NCBI GenBank assembly: GCA_009746045.1
Contig: RPFO01000986.1
Coordinates: 5,001 to 66,133, forward strand
Reading direction: 5' to 3'
DNA length: 61,133 nucleotides
Origin: Mesostigma viride
Lineage: Eukaryota; Streptophyta; Mesostigmatophyceae; Mesostigmatales; Mesostigmataceae
Under the pieces are notes generated by a model. The model did not search any database. It had not been told where the DNA came from and saw only the letters and a program-made list of their open reading frames with translations. This document shows positions 46,112-55,865 of the stretch, in pieces (the first letter of the stretch is position 1; each line of letters begins with the position of its first letter). The translations under genes were made by a program, and so were the position numbers.

Positions 46112-48331
46112 ATGCCGTCGCGTGTGGTGTGCATGTGCGCGTATGTGATTCAGGCCCGGCGGCCGATAAAAATCAACAGGAGCATGTTCACGTCGTCCTC
46201 TGCTGGGAGCGGTGGTGGTGGTGGTGGCGGTGGTGGCGGCGGTGTCGGTGGTGTCGGCGGTGTCGGTGGTGTCGGTGGTGGCGGTGGCGGTGGGGGGGAC
46301 GCGGGGGTGGTGTCCTCTCAGTCGTCCGCGACGGTAGTCTCGACCGTCGGCGCTTCGGGGGTGCCTCACACCCTTGAGGCGACCGACGCGTCCCCGCCCC
46401 TTTTGTGGACTGGCGGGGGGGCCGACCCGGGCGCGCTGCTTTTGCCGGCTGCGGTGGGCGACACGCCCCCCGCGACCGCCCCTTTGGTGGCTCCGGTGGC
46501 CGACACGGCCCCGGTGACCGCCCCTTCGGTGGCTCGGGTGGCCGACACGGACCCCGTGACCGCCCCTTTGGTGGCTCCGGTGGCCGACACGGCCCCGGTG
46601 ACCGCCCCTTCGGTGGCCCCGGCGGCCGACACGGCCCCGGGCGCTGCTGCTTCCTCGCCCCCGGTGGCCGCCCCTTTGGTGGCTCCGGCGGGCGACACGG
46701 TCCCGGGTGCTGCTGCTCCCTCGGCTCCGGTGGCCGACCCGGCCCCGACCACTGTGTTGCGTGGGGTGTCCGGCGCTCCCGCGGGGACCCCCCTCGCCAG
46801 CGTGGCCTCGGCGTTGTTGCACCGGGTCGGCGGGGCGAGGACGCCGGTGGGGGGGGGCAGGGGGGTGGGGGGTGTGGCGGGGGCGCGTCCCAGTGTGGCG
46901 GGTGGGTCGCGTCCCAGTGTGGGGGGTGTGGCGGGTGGGGCGCGTCCCAGTGTGGCGGGTGGGGCGCGTCCCGGTGTGGCGGGTGGGTCGGGGGCGGGCC
47001 CCAGTGCGGCGGGTGGGGCGGGGGCGGGGGGGGGTGTCGGTGGTCGTGGCGTGATCACGGGTTACGGTCCCAGGGCGGATGTGGAGGTGGTCGCGGCGCC
47101 TCATTTCCTGCCGGACATGAGCGTGCAGGGGACGATCTCCCATCCAGGTAACAGGGAGAGGTACCTGGCCTCCAAGAGGGCGGAGCTAGACAAGGACGTG
47201 GGTGGCGGGAAGCTTCGGGGTACGCTAGAGGATAGGTACATCCGGGCGACCCGCTACACCTTGTCGCTGCGGCAGTGCGGGCTGCCGCACTACCTCTTGG
47301 TCTCCTACCTCTTCTGGGAGGCCCCAGAGGAGGCCAGGAACTTCCTCCCGTGGGTCTACGTCGCCCTCGACGAGGACGGCACCACCGGCGTGTTCGCGGC
47401 GCGGCCCTTCGTGGACGGCTCGTACGTGGGGGAGACCGGCGGCGACCTCTGGGGGCCGGTCGGGGGGGACGAGAGGATCCCAGTTTCGATGGAGATCCTC
47501 GACTTCAGCGGGGACTCGGTCGGCGTTTTCGCCATCCGTCGCGGCGTCCGGCCGGACTTGCAGGATGACGAGATCCTGAACGGGTGGGTGTTCCCGTCGG
47601 TTCGGGACTTGGCGGGCGGGCTCTCCATGGCCCGTCTGTCAAGGAACCCGAACACGTGGTTGTCGTGGCAGGGGCACGCGATCACCAGCCGGCCTGTCCA
47701 GCTCGGCGGCGAGCTGTTCTTGGGGTTAGACCTCAAGGGCAGCAACGCCACCACCCAGTCGGTCGTGGCCGAGCTGGATAAGTTCGAGCCGGAGGGGTTG
47801 GAGTTCGGGGCCAACCCCCACTTGTACTCGCGGCTCGTGGCGGCGGGGTTCACGGCCCTGAGGGTCTCACGCACCCACGCCAGGGAGTGGACCTGGAGGG
47901 AGCCTGCGGCCGACGCCGCCGTCTTGGTCCCTCGGGTGTCGGGCTGGGACGCCGCCGTCCGGGTGGTCCTGGAGGCGGCCGGCCTCACCGAGGAGGAGGC
48001 GGCGGGGCAGGAGGTGGAGGTGGAGGTGGAGGTCTGCGACGGCAAGCCCTCGCCCTTGCCGACGACTCCGGTCCCGGGTCTCTTGGCCACGACGGAGACG
48101 CTGTACACGCACGAGTTGTCCGCCTCGGATGACCTCGTGACTCGTCAGCGGCGGTTCGACTGGGGGCGCGTCGACTTGGCGGTTACCAGCCGGGACGACG
48201 ACGAGGGCGACCGGGTCCGACGAGTTCGTCCCCCCGCCGGTGTTGGTGCCCCGGTCCCCTCGTCCCCTGCCTCCCCGTCCCCAGCCTCTCCCCCAGCCTC
48301 TCTAGCCGGAGGGGGGCCGGCACTCCGGCGA

Positions 48332-48372
<41 letters not shown>

Positions 48373-48391
48373 GCGACGGCGACAGGGATGA
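46112..48391 (+). CDS. Large Gly/Ala/Pro-rich protein with unknown globular domain
   Basis: About 759 codons from the first ATG; the ATG at 46184 (MFTSSSAGSG) is an equally good start. Residues ~25-60 are poly-Gly. About 100-300 hold imperfect 14-residue repeats (VADTAPVTAPSVAP) and a Gly/Ser/Arg linker. A unique domain of ~350 residues follows (GVITGYGPRADVEV ... ALRVSRTHAREWTW) with no family I recognise. This frame ends in a run of about 20 Arg from (cga)n. The alternative frame ends in poly-Asp and DDEIVPDSDDGDS with a stop near 48428. A one-base slip at the G run 48311-48316 would give that more natural acidic tail. Fibre-like or virion surface role possible (inference). Confidence 0.7.
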
Positions 48392-48597
48392 TGAGATCGT
48401 CCCTGACAGCGACGACGGCGACTCTTGACTTTGCCGTCGTCTCGGCCTTCGTGTTGGCCACCGGCTTTTTTCGTGCCGCGTGCGCCCCTTGGCGGCTCCC
48501 TTCTGTTCTCTAGTTGTAGTCAGTAAACGATGTAGAAATTAACATACCGCGGGGCCCCCAAGTTCCGGCGGTCCGAGTGAAGACGGTGGACCGTACG

Positions 48598-49194
48598 ATG
48601 ATGGCAATCGGCGTCGCGCTCGTTGTGTGCATATGCGTGTTCGCGTTCATAGCGTCGATCGTCATGAATAAGAAAAAAGAGAAATCGTTCAAATTCGATA
48701 AACCGGCTAACAACGATACGCAGGCGACCCCGGACGGCTCGCTGCCGCACCCCGCAGGCCCGGCGCCGGCGCCGAATCCGGACAACCCCCTCGGAGGAAT
48801 CTGGGTCCCGGACAACGTGCGTTTGGCGGAATGTGACATCACGTCGCGAGTCACGAGTCGCAGCTCGGCCAACTGGCTGCAGGACAAGAGGATGGTAGGA
48901 GCGGCGGACTTTCTAGGGACGGACATAGCGATGCGGGGGGATTACATCGCGTTCACGAAGAAAAACGATTCGCTGGTAGTGCTGCATCTGGATCCTTCCA
49001 GGAACCAAACCCACCGGGAGATTCCGTTCTCGTCACTCAAGAGCATCATCGACCCCGAGCGTTTCTTCGTTCTGAGGGCACCGAAGGGCGCGAAGCCCGT
49101 TTTCCTACGTCACCTCGGACCAATGGGCGTGAAGATCGCGATCATCGATGACAAGGTGTACGCGGCCAAAGCCCTAGATAAGCCCATGTCCTGA
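48598..49194 (+). CDS. Single-pass membrane protein
   Basis: 198 codons starting MMAIG; the frame upstream has no ATG. An N-terminal signal anchor spans residues ~2-22 (AIGVALVVCICVFAFIASIVM), followed by a basic stop-transfer KKKEK. A Pro-rich spacer and a ~120-residue ectodomain follow (ECDITSRVTSRSSANWL ... GVKIAIIDDKVYAAKAL). No family recognised. The type II-like layout fits a virion inner-membrane protein. The reductase gene starts 54 bp downstream. Confidence 0.75.
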   Translation: MMAIGVALVVCICVFAFIASIVMNKKKEKSFKFDKPANNDTQATPDGSLPHPAGPAPAPNPDNPLGGIWVPDNVRLAECDITSRVTSRSSANWLQDKRMVGAADFLGTDIAMRGDYIAFTKKNDSLVVLHLDPSRNQTHREIPFSSLKSIIDPERFFVLRAPKGAKPVFLRHLGPMGVKIAIIDDKVYAAKALDKPMS

Positions 49195-49247
49195 CCGCGT
49201 TCACCGGACCCGCGCTCATTTCGCCGCGTAGAGTAGACCCCGAGCCC

Positions 49248-52200
49248 ATGACTCGGACCATGACGACGCCGACGGACCGAGCGATGGCCGTGTCTTTGCG
49301 GACCTATCACCGCCCGCTCGATGACGGGACGCTGGAGTCGTGGGACGACGTCGTAAACCGCGTGATCGCCCACCAGGAGTGGCTGTGGGTGCGCGCGAAA
49401 GACGGCAAGGCCCTGGACGCGGACGAGAAGAGGGAGCTGGACAACCTGCGCGTCCACATCGCGAACCGCAAGATCGCTCCGGCGGGCCGCACGCTCTGGC
49501 TGGGAGGAACCGAGTTGAGCAGGAGGAGGGAGTCCTGCATGTTCAACTGCAGCTTCACCGAGGTTGAGACGGTGTACGACATCGTCGACGTCTTGTGGCT
49601 TCTCTTGCAGGGATGCGGGTGAGTCAATCGCAGCAGCCCGGGCAATAGCTTTCCACGATCACGCGGAGGAGGAAGAACCCCGCCAGTATGGCGATTTCGT
49701 ACATGTACATGCGTGTGCTCTCCTCCCTCTGCTCCGGCTCCTCATCGTCCATCCGGCTTTCCTAATCCGTGTCATATTTTTTTCGTCCGCAGGGTCGGGT
49801 TCCGCCCGGTGACCGGCACTCTCAACGGCTTCTCGCGCGCCATCAAGGACATCGAGGTGGTGCGGTCGAGGCGCAAGGCGAAGGGGGGCAGGGAGTTCAA
49901 CGAGGAGACGTGGGATCCCGACACGAAGACCTGGACCATCTCGGTCGGCGACTCGGCCGTCGCCTGGGCCAAGGCCGCCGGCAAGCTCATGGCCGGCAAG
50001 TACCCCGCCGAGAAACTCGTGCTGGACTTCTCCGAGATCCGGCCCGGTGGAGACCGGCTCGCGGGGTATATGTGGTTAAGTTCAGGGGACACGCAGATCG
50101 CGGTCGCTTTCGAGAAGATCGCGCGCATCATGTCGGAGCGCGCGGACCAGCTGCTGACGAAGATGGACATCCTCGACGTGGTGAACCACCTGGGGACGAT
50201 GTTGAGCAGCCGGCGGTCGGCGGAGATCGCGCTGTTCGACTACGGCGAGACGGAGTGGAGGGAGTTCGCGTCCGCCAAGAAGGAGTGGTGGGTGTCTCAC
50301 CCCCACCGCCAGCAGTCCAACAACAGTCTGGTGTTCCACTCCAAGCCGACGAGGGAGCAGCTCGAGGAGATCTTCGAGATCATGCAGGACTCGGGCAGGT
50401 CCGAGCCCGGCATGCTCAACCTGGAGGTCGCGAAGAGGCGCGCGCCCTGGTGTCGCGGATGCAACCCGTGCGGAGGTATTTTGCGATTTCGTTTTTGCGT
50501 CTTACCTCTTAGCGAAATAGTGATTGTAATACCGGAAGTTTTCGAGTTCCTTGTCCTTTCGGTCAAACCTCGCGTTCATCCATCTATCGAAGGCTGGACC
50601 GTATTCTCGATCCAATGCTTGGTAGCGTTCATACCCCGGACGGCTCTCCATTTCTGTCAATATTCTCTTCACGTTTTGATCGGCTGCCTCTTCTTCCGCT
50701 CGTAAACGATCCACGTCCGCCCACGTCGCCGTTCTAGGTACCACTCCATCGGTATCCATGAGTCTCCCCACCGCATTGAGATGCGCCATGTCAAACTGTT
50801 TCTTCCGGCGCTCGATTTTCCCGCGGGCCTCACGCAGCGCTCTCAGATCTATCTCGGCTTGCTCTCTCCATCTGTTTACTTCGCGGACCTGACGAGCGAG
50901 GTCTTCGTTGTCCAGGTTCTGCAGCCCTTTCAAAAAGAGTCGGTGGTGTTGGTTATTAAATCGCGTCACGGCCCCGGCGGCTGTATCGATAATCTTGTCA
51001 TGCTTTTCTAACGCTTTCTTCCCTCGTTCCGTCAACAACTTCTTCATGCGCACGTCCGCCTCTTTACCCATCGCAGTACCCAGGCTCAACAGGTCTTTGT
51101 TATTCACGTGCGGTAATATCATAAAGTCTTGCATGTTTTCGTTTTCCAAAACCTTTCTAGCTAATCGGTCGTGCGTTTTGAGGTGCTGAGGACACATGTT
51201 TCCTTTCGAAACCTTTCTCGAACATCTCGCGCCAGACGACGTGTGGGCAATGCATCTCTTCATTCTCGGGCGTGTATGAATAAACCGGACAAAAAAAAAA
51301 ACGATTTGCGTGTTTGTGCGCGCAGAGATCCTCCTCGGGAACAAGTCCTTCTGCAACCTCACGGAGATCAACCTGGCGGCGTTCCATCCGGGGGACAAGG
51401 CGGGGCTGGAGGCCGCCATCGTATTGGCCGCGAGGATGAACTACCGTCAGACGATGGTGGACTTGCGGGACGAGATCCTGCAAGAGGCGTGGCACCTGAA
51501 CAACCAGTTCCTGCACCTGTGCGGCGTGGGGCTGACGGGCATCGTCTCGCGTCCGGACTTGCAGCCGTACGACTTCAGGAGGATGAAGAACGTCGCGGTG
51601 AGCGCGGCCTACTCGATGGCGAGGGAGTTGAAGAAGCCGCTGCCGAAGAACGTGACGTGCATCAAGCCGAGCGGTACGCTGTCGAAGGTGATGTCGACGT
51701 CCGAATGGGGCGAGGTGCCCGAAGGCGTGCACAAGCCGCTGGGGAAGTACATCTTCAACAACATCACGTACAGCAAGCACGACCCCTTGGTGGACAGGTT
51801 CCGTGCCGCGGGGTACCGCGTGATGGACAAGCCCTTCGAGAGCGAGTCGGTCCTCGTGACGTTCCCCATCTCTTTCGTCAACGTGCCGTTCACCAAGAAG
51901 ACCGTGGAAAGGAAGGACGGGACGTCGGTCGAGGTGGAGGTGAACCTGGAGAAGGCCGTCCAGCAGCTGGACAGGTACCTCTCCCTCATGGAAAACTGGT
52001 GCGAGCAGAACGTCAGCTGCACCGTTTCCTACGACCCGGACGAAGTCCCCTCCATCGTCTCCTGGTTCGAGCGCCACTGGGACTCGTACGTGGGCGTCTC
52101 CTTCCTTCACAGGGCCGATCCGACCAAGAACGCGCAGGACCTGGGGTACGCCTACCTCCCTCAGGAGGTGGTGACCAAGAAGCAGTACGAGGAGTACGTC

Positions 52201-52296
52201 GCGTCCCTGAAGCCCGTCGTCTACGAGGGAATCGTCCACATGGACGCGCCGGTAGACGAGAGGGAGTGCGCGGGGGGCGCGTGCCCCGTGAAATAA
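49248..52296 (+). CDS. nrdJ: Class II (B12-dependent) ribonucleoside-triphosphate reductase, three exons
   Basis: It reduces ribonucleotides to deoxyribonucleotides with adenosylcobalamin as radical source, supplying dNTPs for viral DNA. Exons are 49248-49618, 49793-50475 and 51326-52296, together 2025 nt (674 residues), close to the ~740 of monomeric RTPR enzymes. Family residues by motif: MFNCSF (redox Cys), LQGCGVGF, NPCG|E with the thiyl-radical Cys and Glu split by intron 2, KSFCNLTE (second redox Cys), CIKPSGT, and the C-terminal CAGGACP pair that re-reduces the active site. All five expected cysteines are present. The usual GFGGTASGP loop reads GYMWLSSGD. Class I enzymes are usual in NCLDVs, so a class II enzyme is notable. 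Confidence 0.9.
49619..49792 (+). other. Spliceosomal-type intron 1 of the reductase gene
   Basis: 174 bp beginning GTGAGT and ending with a T-rich tract and CGCAG. Removal joins LQGCG to VGFRP, restoring the family motif LxGCGVGF and the frame. Without splicing the frame stops at once (ggg tga). Confidence 0.88.
50476..51325 (+). other. Gene-bearing intron 2 in the reductase active-site motif
   Basis: 850 bp from GTATTTTG to GTGCGCGCAG. Removal restores NPCG-EILLGNKSFCNL, the catalytic motif. Nearly all of it is taken up by an antisense gene (50502-51263). No in-frame intein reading exists. The 3' part of the reductase has no ATG of its own near 51326, so splicing is needed. A self-splicing type cannot be excluded, but the GT-AG ends favour the spliceosome. 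Confidence 0.85.
50502..51263 (-). CDS. Zinc-motif coiled-coil protein nested in reductase intron 2
   Basis: 253 codons from MKRC; the longer frame upstream lacks a better start and would run into exon 3. Residues 4-28 form C-x9-C-x9-C-x2-H (CIAHTSSGARC ... NMCPQH), a small zinc motif recurrent in giant viruses and also seen here at 59397. MILPHVNNKDLLSLG follows (F-box- or capsid-adaptor-like at best), then about 130 residues of charged helix with heptads (QVREVNRWREQAEIDLRALREARG). The C-terminus is basic and aromatic (FRYYNHYFAKR). Function unknown. It lies antisense within an intron of a gene on the other strand. Confidence 0.8.
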   Translation of the reverse strand: MKRCIAHTSSGARCSRKVSKGNMCPQHLKTHDRLARKVLENENMQDFMILPHVNNKDLLSLGTAMGKEADVRMKKLLTERGKKALEKHDKIIDTAAGAVTRFNNQHHRLFLKGLQNLDNEDLARQVREVNRWREQAEIDLRALREARGKIERRKKQFDMAHLNAVGRLMDTDGVVPRTATWADVDRLRAEEEAADQNVKRILTEMESRPGYERYQALDREYGPAFDRWMNARFDRKDKELENFRYYNHYFAKR

Positions 52297-52315
52297 TCGC
52301 CGAATACGGTATGCG

Positions 52316-52825
52316 ATGGCACCCAAACGCGGGAAAGCATGTACCAAGAGGAGTAGGAGGGGTCGTACAAGGCATCGCGTCCGATCGAGACCCACGGTGC
52401 TGGATTATCAGGAAAACAGTCGTCTTTCCGCCCCCTCCTTCTTCCTCGCGGGCGAGGTTCCGCACAACACCGTCCGGACGAGTGGGGGCGCGCACGGGAC
52501 GAGGAACCCTCGCATGACTCTCTACGACTCGGTGCAGAGGATGTCGGAGGGCCAAGATCGCCCGCTCGTGAACATGCGCACCGACTTCTTGCGGAACGAC
52601 ATGAACAACGAGCTGAGGACGACCCCCATCCCGTGGAATAACCTGAGGAGGACGTACGCGGACGAGTTCATGATTCGCCACGGGAGACGCCCCGGCGTTG
52701 ACGATTACGTCCCCCGACTTCTTCGATTGGCGCAAGGGGCCGTCGGCAGGCTCCCGGAGAGCGTAGAAAGAGACGCCGCGCTTCACATTTCACGATACGG
52801 AGAATATCCCAGACTTATTTACTGA
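52316..52825 (+). CDS. Basic virion-like protein, PIPWxN paralogue 2
   Basis: 169 codons, starting 20 bp after the reductase stop. The N-terminus is basic (KRGKACTKRSRRGRTRHRVR). Then NMRTDFLRNDMNNELRTT, and the shared block PIPWNNLRRTYADEFMIR ... VDDYVPRLLRL, homologous to residues ~155-205 of the gene at 45242-45958. It is shorter than its paralogue because the central spacer is missing. Likely a nucleic-acid-associated structural protein (inference). Confidence 0.8.
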   Translation: MAPKRGKACTKRSRRGRTRHRVRSRPTVLDYQENSRLSAPSFFLAGEVPHNTVRTSGGAHGTRNPRMTLYDSVQRMSEGQDRPLVNMRTDFLRNDMNNELRTTPIPWNNLRRTYADEFMIRHGRRPGVDDYVPRLLRLAQGAVGRLPESVERDAALHISRYGEYPRLIY

Positions 52826-52832
52826 GGGGGAT

Positions 52833-53297
52833 TCATCCAGACGCATATTGAGATCGTGCAATGTTATATCCTTCCAAATATTCCGGCGAGTAGCCATTAT
52901 CCGGAGTATCAGAAAATGCTTGAGTATCAGTATTGTGGTTCTTTCGGTACTTTCTCCACAGGAACACGAACAACAAGAGCAAGAGGGAGCCCAGGCTCAC
53001 CGCGAGGCCGATCCATAGACGCCTCCTCCTCTTCTCTTTTTTCGTCTTCTCCGCCAAGTTGGGGTTGTTATCCCCCACATTGCGCGTTCCTTGCACGGTC
53101 GTGTCCGTCACGAGCACCTTAGTCTTCGAAATGTCGTTTGAGACGGCGCGGTTCACGACGTCCGCGACCGCCATGAGTCGCAGCTGGTAGTCGCTGATGT
53201 CCGATTGCCTCTGGTCAGCCTTGTACAACTCGTACACCTTGCGTTGTTCGAGCTCCAATTGGGCGCGTTGTTGCTCCGTTAATAGGGAAGAACTCAT
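52833..53297 (-). CDS. Single-pass membrane protein with helical N-terminus
   Basis: 154 codons from MSSSLL, chosen because the upstream frame is the TATA-like gtatatatac at 53300-53309. Residues ~8-45 are a charged helix (EQQRAQLELEQRKVYELYK). A basic KKEKRRRR precedes one transmembrane helix at ~94-114 (LWIGLAVSLGSLLLLLFVFLW). A short polar tail follows. The stop lies 7 bp from the convergent stop of the PIPWxN gene. Probably a virion membrane protein; family unknown. Confidence 0.78.
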   Translation of the reverse strand: MSSSLLTEQQRAQLELEQRKVYELYKADQRQSDISDYQLRLMAVADVVNRAVSNDISKTKVLVTDTTVQGTRNVGDNNPNLAEKTKKEKRRRRLWIGLAVSLGSLLLLLFVFLWRKYRKNHNTDTQAFSDTPDNGYSPEYLEGYNIARSQYASG

Positions 53298-53327
53298 TGC
53301 GTATATATACATTATCAAGAAGGAAAA

Positions 53328-55804
53328 TTACTTCGGCGGTGATCTATTGCCCGACACGAGGAGTAATATGACAAACATAAATAACATCAAAAACGCGAAC
53401 CCGCCCAATGCGATCATTATGATCTTGGCCTCCTTGCTGAACATGGGTATGCCGAGGACGGTAGTCGAGGTCGTCGCGGCAGTTTGTGTTTGAGTGTCGG
53501 ACGTCGTCGTCGTTGCGTTCGTGTTCGCAGGTGTCGTCGTCGTTACGCCCGTGTTTGCGGGTGCCGCGGGCGCCGGGGCGGTGCTCGCGCCCGTGCTCGC
53601 GTACGTCATCTGATCCAGGCCGTTGGAGTTCGTGAAGTATTTGAACTTCAGCGCCAGCTGTTTCAGTTGATCGCCTTTGTCTCGCTGATTGAGTTTGTCG
53701 AACTCCTTGATCCGGTCGACGATGATAGAACGGCGCTTTTCGAGCCCGAGCCCGGCTTTGGCCAACGTCGGCTCCTTGTTCGCGGGGATGTACCCTTTGA
53801 TTTCCGTAACCATTTTCGACCCCAGGGTTTCTATCTCGGTCGATTCGTACCTATCTTTTCCCAATCGCTCGACGTCCCGCGAGGGCGTGTCGATCTCGGT
53901 CTCGAGCGTGAAAGCGCTATAAAAGTCTTTCGCCTCCCACAGCTGTATGAGTTTTGTCATGTCCGAATCGAATTTCGTCCTCATGTCTTCGCCGAACTTC
54001 AACATCGCGACGGTCTCGCCATACGCCCTGGGATTGGGTTCGCCGACGAATATGTCCTGCTCGTTCGCAAAATTCAGGAGTTTTTCGGCGGTCTCCACGT
54101 CCTTTCGAGATATGTGGCCGCGGATCGCGGCCTTGATCTCCTCTCGCTTCTTCGCGAATAAATCTGGGAGGTTCGCGTTGGTAGATTTACCCAACAGCGC
54201 CTTCGCGTCCTTCAATCGCCCTTCCTGCAAGGCCCGCATCCCCTCCGCCTCGATTTCCTGAACTTTTTCGTATTCGATGGTCTTCTTAAACTCCTCTTTG
54301 AGGAGATCGATCGTATTGAACCCCCACAGGTTATCCCTCATGGCCTTGTTTTCTTCCAACTTCGCGCAATCCAGTTTCTGCTGATTCCCCTGTTGCATGC
54401 AATCTCTCCAAGCTTTGAACAGCGCGTTTCTCGAATTGATGTGCGACTGATTCCCGGAGTCGAAAGGGACGAAGTGGGTATTCGTGACACCGCTAGGGGG
54501 GGGCGGGTCGGAGCCGTGAGCGGCGATGGCCGAGGGTTTCGGTATGATGATCGACGATGCGGGAGACATCGTCGGGGCGGCGGAGGGATAAGTGCTCGCA
54601 GGGGTATTGGAAGGGGTAGGGACAGGGGTTTCCTTCGCAGTCGTCGTGGTGACGGGGTCCAATGTGACGGTGGTCTCGTATAGATAACCGTGATCCTTGC
54701 TCTTCCATTGTACCGTGAATCGGGAGACTTGTTCGCCCCCTTCCCCTGTCGTTTGCCAATCGGTCACAAAGGCGGTGTTGTTCTTCATGGTCTCACTCGT
54801 CCATTCGTCCGGGTAGTTGGCATTTTGTAGGTACGGCGAGATCTGTCCGACTGTCCAATTGTCGGCGGTGTCCTTACTACCTTTTTTAATGACTCGCAAC
54901 TCGAGAGCAGCTTTCTTCTTGTTATTGAAGAAACTCATGACCACTGTCATCCTTTGGACGTTGGAGGTCAACAGACTCGCGCCCTTCGCTGCCGGAGCCA
55001 CTGCGGTGACGGGAGCGATCGACGCCGCGGTCACGGCTCCATCCGTTTGAATCGGTTTGGCCGGTTGAGTCGCCGTGACGGGCGCGGCTTGGGCCGGCGC
55101 GGCTGGTTGTACGGCCGCGGCTGGTTGTACGGGCGCGGCTGGTTGACTCGTGGAGACGGGGGCGTAGACCGGGGAGGGACGGGAGGAGCGGTCGTCGTGG
55201 GAGGAGGAACCCCGCCGAACTCCTTCTTGAAGTTGTTGATGTCCGTGTCGTTGAAGTAGGCGATTTTGCGAGCCTGGGACTCGATCACGGAGGCTTGTTT
55301 CTGCGTGTCGGGCGTGTTGTTCGCCCGGATCGCTTGCCACGACGCCACGAGTTTCGACTTCCACTCCTCTTGCACGGGCGTTCCGGCGACGTACCGCCCG
55401 GGAGCCACGGGGACGGGTTTCGACGGCAGGATGTTGGTGCTCGGATTTTCCCACTGGCGTTTCAGTAACGCAAAGTCGGCATCCGTGAAGGCGGCACCCT
55501 TGTCGTTCTTTATGTTGTTGATGTACCTGTCCAGGTCCGCCTGTTTGAACGAACTGGGGGTCAACTTCTGGATGTTCCAGAACTGAAACAGTCCCTTTTT
55601 GTACACCACGTGCAGCGGGTTGTTGTCGTCGTACGTGATCGTCGAGGAACTGGCGGGAGGGGTCGTGGCCACCGCGGGGGGCGGGGCGGGGGCGGCAGCT
55701 GGCGCCGGTTTCGGGAGCGCGGCGACCGACGGTTTGGGCGCGACGACGGGGTTGGCCGGAGTGACGGGAGCGTCCGGTTTGTTTTTCTCTTTGTCTTTCG
55801 CCAT
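53328..55804 (-). pseudogene. Large Pro/Ala-rich membrane-anchored protein, frameshifted (or two overlapping genes)
   Basis: The frame from ATG 55804 (MAKDKEKNKPD) encodes a Pro/Ala-rich head and a helical domain (PLHVVYKKGLFQFWNIQKL ... DINNFKKEFGG). The sense then passes into the other frame between about 55215 and 55060 (PVYAPVSTSQPAAPVQ) and continues to 53328: a beta-rich domain (FNNKKKAALELRVIKKG), a Ser/Thr/Pro spacer, a long helical region (ALFKAWRDCMQQ ... KRRSIIVDRIKEF), Thr-rich repeats, and a C-terminal transmembrane helix (IIMIALGGFAFLMLFMFVIL). Joined, it is about 825 residues. Alternatively the second part is its own gene starting near 54950 (MTVVMSFF). Tail-anchored virion protein likely. 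Confidence 0.7.
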
Positions 55805-55865
55805 CTGTTGATAAAGACGGATATTTTATTGTGCGCTTATATTACAAATCAACGTCGGATCGACG
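55805..55865. promoter_or_regulatory. Divergent promoter between virion gene and helicase
   Basis: Only 61 bp separate the two start codons. It contains the AT-rich words gatattttattg and cttatattaca, plausible early/late viral promoter cores for the two directions. Confidence 0.45.

Noticed and set aside
46016-47143. 375-codon minus-strand Arg/His/Thr-rich frame
   Set aside because: Complement of the Gly/Ala/Pro repeats of the plus-strand gene, without any motif.
50476-51325. Intein in the reductase
   Set aside because: The insert is not open in the reductase frame and lacks splicing-domain motifs; the ORF in it is antisense.
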